From Bacillota bacterium (GTDB lineage Bacteria; Bacillota; Clostridia; Lachnospirales; Lachnospiraceae): a stretch of DNA of 6,170 bases. Under the pieces are notes generated by a model. It did no database searches. It had not been told where the DNA came from and saw only the letters and a program-made list of their open reading frames with translations. The stretch is from contig JAEZLZ010000047.1 in NCBI GenBank assembly GCA_023415055.1, forward strand, positions 1 through 6,170, in the 5' to 3' direction. Position 1 is the first letter of the stretch, and the number at the start of each line of letters is the position of its first letter. Both the position numbers and the translations under genes were made by a program. This document shows, piece by piece, positions 5,838 through 6,170 of this stretch.

Positions 5838-5865
5838 TTGAATTATTATAAAATAAGGATATAAT
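5838..5865 (+). promoter_or_regulatory. Promoter of the Crp/Fnr-like regulator gene
   Basis: TTGAAT (5838-5843), 16 bases, TATAAT (5860-5865): a full-consensus -10 with a fair -35 in an AT-rich setting. The start site would be near 5872, leaving a leader of about 75 bases before the ATG at 5948. A related TTGAAT-led AT-rich stretch 27 bp upstream (5811-5824) could be a second binding site for a regulator or just AT-rich sequence. Confidence 0.6.
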
Positions 5866-5947
5866 TATTAATCACCCATACTTCTTCTGTATGCCTGTAT
5901 TTCGTAACTATTGGTAAATCCTAAAACATCATCTCGAGGTAGTAGCC

Positions 5948-6170
5948 ATGTTTAAATTATCCGATATCCTATCCAATATCTCCGCGGAAGATAAGCAAAT
6001 GACTATAAATTTATTAGAAAATGCTCCCTCCTTTATTACCGAGCATTCTTCCGTTAAGATTCTGCAGCCTGGTCAGACTTTAATCTCAACCGACCAAAAA
6101 GCAGACAAAATATTCATTCACTTAACGGGTACGTTACTTGGTGTCGATACCTTTGAACCAGATATTATAT
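5948..6170 (+). CDS. Crp/Fnr-family transcriptional regulator, N-terminal part (cut by window edge)
   Basis: The first 74 codons of a plus-strand gene divergent from the deo operon are present. After a helical start (MFKLSDILSNISAEDKQ...) comes the beginning of a cyclic-nucleotide-binding-like beta-roll: KILQPGQTLISTDQKADKIF (37-56) then IHLTGTLLGV (57-66), matching the family pattern x-PG-x-x-h-h-x-x-x-x-x-A-D-x-h-h-h-h-L-x-G. The DNA-binding helix-turn-helix that defines the family would lie beyond the window, so the Crp/Fnr assignment rests on the sensor domain and context. GAGGT at 5936-5940, seven bases before the ATG, supports the start. No Fnr-type N-terminal cysteine cluster is seen, so iron-sulfur oxygen sensing is unlikely from this part. 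Its position suggests it controls the deo operon, itself, or both. Another cNMP-domain protein is possible. Confidence 0.75.
   Translation, partial: MFKLSDILSNISAEDKQMTINLLENAPSFITEHSSVKILQPGQTLISTDQKADKIFIHLTGTLLGVDTFEPDII

Larger units (their letters stand above)
5482..5947. other. 466-bp divergent regulatory region without a credible gene
   Basis: This stretch separates deoC (minus) from the Crp/Fnr-like gene (plus). It is AT-rich and holds the elements listed separately: dyad and candidate promoter (5539-5566), structured stem-loop (5629-5690), a TATAAT box (5692-5697), a terminator-like hairpin (5711-5747) and a plus-strand promoter (5838-5865). The part from about 5750 to 5837 shows only AT-rich sequence, a weak minus-strand TATAAA at 5777-5782 and one copy of a TTGAAT-led AT-rich segment at 5811-5824 that recurs at 5838-5851. 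No tRNA, rRNA, CRISPR repeat or transposase fragment was seen. Confidence 0.7.

Overview
The window shows a low-to-moderate-GC genome with strong AGGAGG-type ribosome binding sites, T-tract hairpins and Firmicute-type nucleoside genes. An anaerobic Clostridia member, probably Lachnospiraceae-like, is the best guess. That placement comes from gene style and content, not from a marker gene.

Most of the window (1-5481) is one minus-strand operon for salvage and catabolism of nucleosides. In transcription order (right to left) it holds deoC (deoxyribose-phosphate aldolase), deoD (purine-nucleoside phosphorylase), deoB (phosphopentomutase), cdd (cytidine deaminase), pdp (pyrimidine-nucleoside phosphorylase), and a BMP/PnrA-type nucleoside-binding lipoprotein that runs off the left edge. 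ABC ATPase and permease genes probably follow outside the window. Gaps between genes are 72, 10, 6, 55 and 96 bp, and none holds a convincing terminator.

The proteins form a complete route. The lipoprotein captures nucleosides for import. Cdd converts (deoxy)cytidine to (deoxy)uridine. DeoD and Pdp split purine and pyrimidine nucleosides with phosphate into base and (deoxy)ribose-1-phosphate. DeoB moves the phosphate to C5. DeoC cleaves deoxyribose-5-phosphate to glyceraldehyde-3-phosphate and acetaldehyde. The expected catalytic residues are present in all five enzymes, so this is an intact pathway.

The divergent region (5482-5947) has no credible gene but much structure. It contains a 22-bp dyad lying on the -35/-10 spacer of a candidate deo promoter, a two-tier stem-loop whose G-U pair favours minus-strand RNA, and a terminator-like hairpin with seven Ts on its minus-strand side. 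It also holds a second TATAAT box for the deo direction and a good plus-strand promoter. That promoter serves the 5' end of a Crp/Fnr-type regulator gene (5948 to the right edge), which is a natural candidate regulator of the operon.

Nothing here is clearly a new biological system. The most unusual points are regulatory: a strong 12-bp hairpin lies between the only good Shine-Dalgarno of deoD and its AUG, with an overlapping 20-codon upstream ORF, and an orphan terminator-like hairpin and structured leader sit upstream of deoC.
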